From NCBI GenBank assembly GCA_905205975.1, contig CAJLFQ010000087.1:1-8395 (forward strand): 8,395 nt of DNA. Reading direction: 5' to 3'. The DNA is from an uncultured Eubacteriales bacterium. GTDB lineage: Bacteria; Bacillota; Clostridia; Oscillospirales; QAMX01. This document shows positions 5,931 to 8,395 of the stretch, one piece after another. Below the pieces are notes generated by a model that made no database searches, had not been told where the DNA came from, and saw nothing but the letters and a program-made list of their open reading frames with translations. The translations under genes and the position numbers were made by a program. The stretch's first letter is position 1, and every line of letters begins with the position of its first letter.

Positions 5931-6623
5931 ATGATGAACACAGAAAAGAACCTTGCAAAACGAATGATGTGCCTGCTTTTGGCGGCTGGCGTTGCCATTG
6001 GCCTGACCGCATGTCAAAAGCCGCAGCATTCAGACGACCCCAAACAAAGCAGCACCGCACAGCCGGGTACTTCCGCCACACAGCCCGGCACAACCACAGC
6101 ACCGCTTTCGTTGACTGCCGCTGAAGTTGAGCAGAAAATTGCGGAAGCGATCGGAGCGGATCAATACCTCTGCACGGTTGACATCGAAAAAGAAACGCTC
6201 GAAACATATTATGGGCTGGACGGCAGTCAAATCGAAGATTTTTGCGCCAAGCAGAATGCGATTTCCAGTGTCAACCCGGATACCGTCATCGTTTTGAAGC
6301 TCAAGCGCGGTTATGCCGACACAGCGGTTGAAAAACTGAACACCGGTTACGCGCAGCTGGTCGGTTATATCCGCATGTACCCGTTTGGCACGGCAAAGGT
6401 TCTGAACGCGCGTTTGTATCAGATTGACGACTATGTCCTTTACATCATCGCCGGCGCCAGCTACGACGGAGAAGATGCTGAAGAAGAAGCCAAGTTTGCC
6501 GAAGCAGAATATGCGAAAATTGATGCCGCACTCTCCGAGATTTGCGGCAAGCTGCCCGAAAACCGTGCAATTGTCCCTGAATCCTCCGGAAACGAATCCG
6601 GCGGTCTGATCATCGGCGGCTGA
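5931..6623 (+). CDS. DUF4358 domain lipoprotein
   Basis: This 230-residue protein starts with a lipoprotein signal peptide: basic N-terminus, hydrophobic core MCLLLAAGVAIGLTAC and lipobox L-T-A-C, with Cys28 as the predicted lipidation site. A Ser/Thr/Pro/Gln-rich linker follows (about 29-62). The folded domain then runs from about 62 to 210, with YYGLD, a stretch around NAISSVNPDTVIVLKLK, paired AEKLNTGYAQLVGY-like helices and the strand YVLYIIAGA. This pattern matches DUF4358, a Firmicutes domain of unknown biochemical function. Genes for it are often found next to MBOAT acyltransferases and DHHW proteins, exactly as here, so a helper role in modifying an extracellular polymer is a fair inference. 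A second ATG at 5934 could also serve as start with no effect on the signal peptide. The C-terminal tail is Ser/Gly-rich. Family call good; function unknown. Confidence 0.8.
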   Translation: MMNTEKNLAKRMMCLLLAAGVAIGLTACQKPQHSDDPKQSSTAQPGTSATQPGTTTAPLSLTAAEVEQKIAEAIGADQYLCTVDIEKETLETYYGLDGSQIEDFCAKQNAISSVNPDTVIVLKLKRGYADTAVEKLNTGYAQLVGYIRMYPFGTAKVLNARLYQIDDYVLYIIAGASYDGEDAEEEAKFAEAEYAKIDAALSEICGKLPENRAIVPESSGNESGGLIIGG

Positions 6624-6645
6624 CCCCGCGATCGCATCCGAAAAC

Positions 6646-6677
6646 CGGTGCAGCAGGCTTTTCCGCCTGCTGCACCG
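6646..6677 (+). terminator. 13-bp hairpin without U tract after the DUF4358 gene
   Basis: Perfect arms CGGTGCAGCAGGC (6646-6658) and GCCTGCTGCACCG (6665-6677) flank a TTTTCC loop, 22 bases after the stop codon. The following bases AATTAGAAG contain no T run, so intrinsic termination would be poor. It may instead be a partial terminator or an mRNA-stability hairpin that sets the ratio of lipoprotein to downstream acyltransferase message. Confidence 0.45.
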
Positions 6678-6702
6678 AATTAGAAGAACGGTATATGCAG
6701 CC

Positions 6703-6716
6703 GAACCAGCTGGTTC
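6703..6716. promoter_or_regulatory. 14-bp perfect palindrome before the MBOAT gene (possible operator)
   Basis: GAACCAGCTGGTTC is its own reverse complement. It lies in the 150-base gap between the lipoprotein and acyltransferase genes, 57 bases before the latter's start. I see no strong promoter in this gap, only a weak TATATG at 6692-6697 without a matching -35. The regulatory role is therefore speculative, and a chance palindrome is possible. Confidence 0.3.
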
Positions 6717-6773
6717 CGGATTCATTCTGCGCCGCCGCGGCGCCTACCTATCTGAAAAGGCGGTTGATCCCGT

Positions 6774-8174
6774 ATGGTTTTTTCGAGCCTGACCTTTCTC
6801 TTTCTTTTCCTGCCGGCCGTTCTGCTGGTCTATTTTCTCGTACCCAAACACGTCAAAAACGCCGTTTTGTTCTGCTTCAGTCTGTTGTTCTACGCATGGG
6901 GCGAACCGGTTTATATCGGTTTGATGCTGTTTTCGACGGTGCTGGATTACTGCTGCGGACGCGCCGTGGAAGCATACCGCGGAACGAGAAAAGCAAAAAT
7001 TGCGCTCGGCGTTTCCATCGCGGTCAATCTCGGTTTGCTCTGTCTGTTTAAGTATGCCGATTTCCTGCTGACCACCGTCAACGCCCTGTTTGGCTGCCGC
7101 ATTCCGCTGCTGAATCTGCCGCTGCCCATCGGGATTTCCTTCTATACCTTCCAGACCATGAGCTACACCATCGACGTATACCGCGGGGACGCAAAAGCAC
7201 AGCACAACATTCTTTCATTCGGCGCATATGTCACCTTATTTCCACAGCTGATCGCCGGTCCGATTGTCCGGTATCAAACCATTGCCGATCAAATTGACCA
7301 CCGCACGCATTCTTTTGACCGGTTCGGCGACGGCGCCAAACGGTTTGTCTGCGGACTGGCAAAAAAGATTTTGCTCGCCAACAACATCGGGCTTCTGTGG
7401 GCGTCGATATCGGCATCCAGCGCCTCCGATTGGACCGTTGTTTCCGCATGGCTTGGCATCCTTGCGTTTGCCTTCCAGATTTATTTTGATTTCTCCGGCT
7501 ATTCCGACATGGCCATCGGGCTCGGCAGGATGTTTGGATTTGATTTTCTGGAGAACTTCGACTACCCCTATATTTCCAAAAGCATCACGGAGTTTTGGCG
7601 CCGCTGGCACATTTCGATGAGCACCTGGTTCCGCGACTACGTCTACATCCCGCTCGGCGGCAATCGCCGTGGGCTGGCTGTTCAGCTCCGGAACATTGCA
7701 ATCGTTTGGCTGCTGACCGGCTTCTGGCACGGTTCCAGTTGGAATTACGTCTTATGGGGCGTTTTCTATGGCGTCATGCTGATTGTTGAGAAGTTTTTCC
7801 TGCTGCGGTATTTGAAGCGGCTTCCGGCTCTGATCGGGCATCTCTACACCATATTCATCGTTCTGATCGGCTGGGTCTTTTTCGGGTTTGAGTCGATTCA
7901 GCAGGGATTTGCTTTTTTGGGCGCGATGTTCGGCGCCGTACCGTTCTGCAATTCTGATACACTGTATCAACTGCTTTCCTATGCGCCTCTGCTTGCTGTT
8001 TGCGCCGTTGCCTCGACGCCGCTTCTCAGGCGTTGTTACGAACGCATCAATGCGCGCGGCCGTGCGCCGGCGCTCTGCACGACTGATCTGGCCGGCATGG
8101 CGTGCCTCACTTGTCTCTCGGTCGCCTATCTCATCAGCGGATCCTATAATCCGTTCCTTTATTTCCGCTTTTAG
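6774..8174 (+). CDS. MBOAT-family membrane O-acyltransferase (AlgI-like)
   Basis: This 466-residue polytopic protein has the usual length of AlgI-type membrane-bound O-acyltransferases. These move an acyl group, commonly acetyl, from the cytoplasm to an extracellular polysaccharide or teichoic acid. The N-terminus MVFSSLTFLFLFLP is a hallmark of the family. Other family signatures are PIGISFYTFQTMSYTIDVYRG (about 118-138), LFPQLIAGPIVRY (155-167), QIYFDFSGYSDMAIGLG (235-251) and WRRWHISMSTWFRDY (275-289). The catalytic His319 lies in TGFWHGSSWNYVLWG (315-329), with a second conserved His at 279. About 10-12 membrane segments are expected. AGGCGG at 6758-6763 is a modest RBS, 10 bases before the ATG. 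The gene follows the DUF4358 lipoprotein by 150 bases and precedes the DHHW gene by 12, so the latter two are clearly one unit. The acceptor polymer cannot be read from the sequence. Family call very secure. Confidence 0.95.
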   Translation: MVFSSLTFLFLFLPAVLLVYFLVPKHVKNAVLFCFSLLFYAWGEPVYIGLMLFSTVLDYCCGRAVEAYRGTRKAKIALGVSIAVNLGLLCLFKYADFLLTTVNALFGCRIPLLNLPLPIGISFYTFQTMSYTIDVYRGDAKAQHNILSFGAYVTLFPQLIAGPIVRYQTIADQIDHRTHSFDRFGDGAKRFVCGLAKKILLANNIGLLWASISASSASDWTVVSAWLGILAFAFQIYFDFSGYSDMAIGLGRMFGFDFLENFDYPYISKSITEFWRRWHISMSTWFRDYVYIPLGGNRRGLAVQLRNIAIVWLLTGFWHGSSWNYVLWGVFYGVMLIVEKFFLLRYLKRLPALIGHLYTIFIVLIGWVFFGFESIQQGFAFLGAMFGAVPFCNSDTLYQLLSYAPLLAVCAVASTPLLRRCYERINARGRAPALCTTDLAGMACLTCLSVAYLISGSYNPFLYFRF

Positions 8175-8186
8175 CAGGAGGTTTTT

Positions 8187-8395
8187 ATGCAGAAATCATC
8201 TGTCCGCGGGCGTGTTACCGCCTGTTTTTTTGCCGGGTGCCTGTTAACCGGTCTCGTATCCGGTCTGATTTGCCCGGACCGGGTGTACTCATCCCATGAA
8301 AAACGCATGTTGGCCAAGTTTCCTGTCATCTCATTTTCGGAATTCACGTCCGGCAAGCTGTCCGCTTCGTTGGAAGCATATTTGGCGGATCAGTT
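8187..8395 (+). CDS. DHHW family protein, N-terminal part only
   Basis: The frame stays open to the window end, giving 69 complete codons. AGGAGG (8176-8181) sits 5 bases before the ATG, and the start is 12 bases after the MBOAT stop, so the two are probably cotranscribed and coupled. Residues 10-30 form one hydrophobic segment, a membrane anchor or uncleaved signal. After it comes a stretch with Ser-Ser-His-Glu-Lys-Arg-Met-Leu-Ala-Lys-Phe-Pro, then SFSEFTSGKLSASLEAYLADQ. This is the usual opening of DHHW proteins ('ENR.LA..P.f....l.sG.f...le.Y..DqFp'). DHHW proteins are SGNH-like outer-face partners of MBOAT transporters, comparable to AlgJ/AlgX, and probably complete the acyl transfer outside the cell. 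The defining DHHW motif lies beyond the window, so the assignment rests on the N-terminus and the gene order. Confidence 0.8.
   Translation, partial: MQKSSVRGRVTACFFAGCLLTGLVSGLICPDRVYSSHEKRMLAKFPVISFSEFTSGKLSASLEAYLADQ

Noticed and set aside
6030..6725. Minus-strand open frame of 231 codons opposite the DUF4358 gene
   Set aside because: The + strand frame has an RBS, a signal peptide and a known domain; the antisense frame has none of these.

Overview
The window looks like chromosomal DNA of a fairly GC-rich Firmicute, most likely a gut-type clostridium (Oscillospiraceae/Ruminococcaceae-like). This is inferred from gene content, since there is no rRNA or other taxonomic marker. The clues are strong AGGAGG-type ribosome binding sites, an ECF vitamin transporter with a fused A-A-S polypeptide, a DUF4358 lipoprotein followed by an AlgI-like MBOAT acyltransferase and a DHHW protein, and a zinc-free anti-sigma-like membrane protein. 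No mobile element, CRISPR array, tRNA or rRNA was seen.

Layout. (1) Positions 1-763: the 3' part of a lipoprotein gene of unknown function on the + strand, its start lying outside the window. (2) 790-837: a bidirectional terminator shared with the convergent operon to its right. (3) 854-4409, minus strand: a two-gene ECF (energy-coupling factor) transporter operon. It encodes an EcfT transmembrane component and then a large fusion of two ABC ATPases and a membrane S component. The S part resembles the family assigned to cobalamin uptake (CbrT type), but the substrate is inferred. (4) 4410-4617: a compact divergent promoter region with two near-consensus housekeeping promoters back to back and an inverted repeat between their -35 boxes. 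(5) 4618-5735, plus strand: an ECF-family sigma factor overlapping a single-pass membrane protein, the probable anti-sigma factor, closed by a perfect 20-bp hairpin at 5781-5826. (6) 5931-8395, plus strand: a DUF4358 lipoprotein, an MBOAT O-acyltransferase and the start of a DHHW protein, a recurrent clostridial set thought to O-acylate an extracellular polymer.

How they may work together. The transporter imports a vitamin-like molecule and diverges from the sigma operon, so the two may share control through the central repeat. The sigma/anti-sigma pair would sense an envelope signal. The envelope-modification genes immediately downstream are a natural candidate target, and a weak ECF-like promoter with an 11-bp inverted repeat lies just in front of them. 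That link is a hypothesis. The families are mostly recognisable; the two least explained products are the first lipoprotein and the outer domain of the anti-sigma-like protein. All intergenic stretches are shorter than 300 bases.
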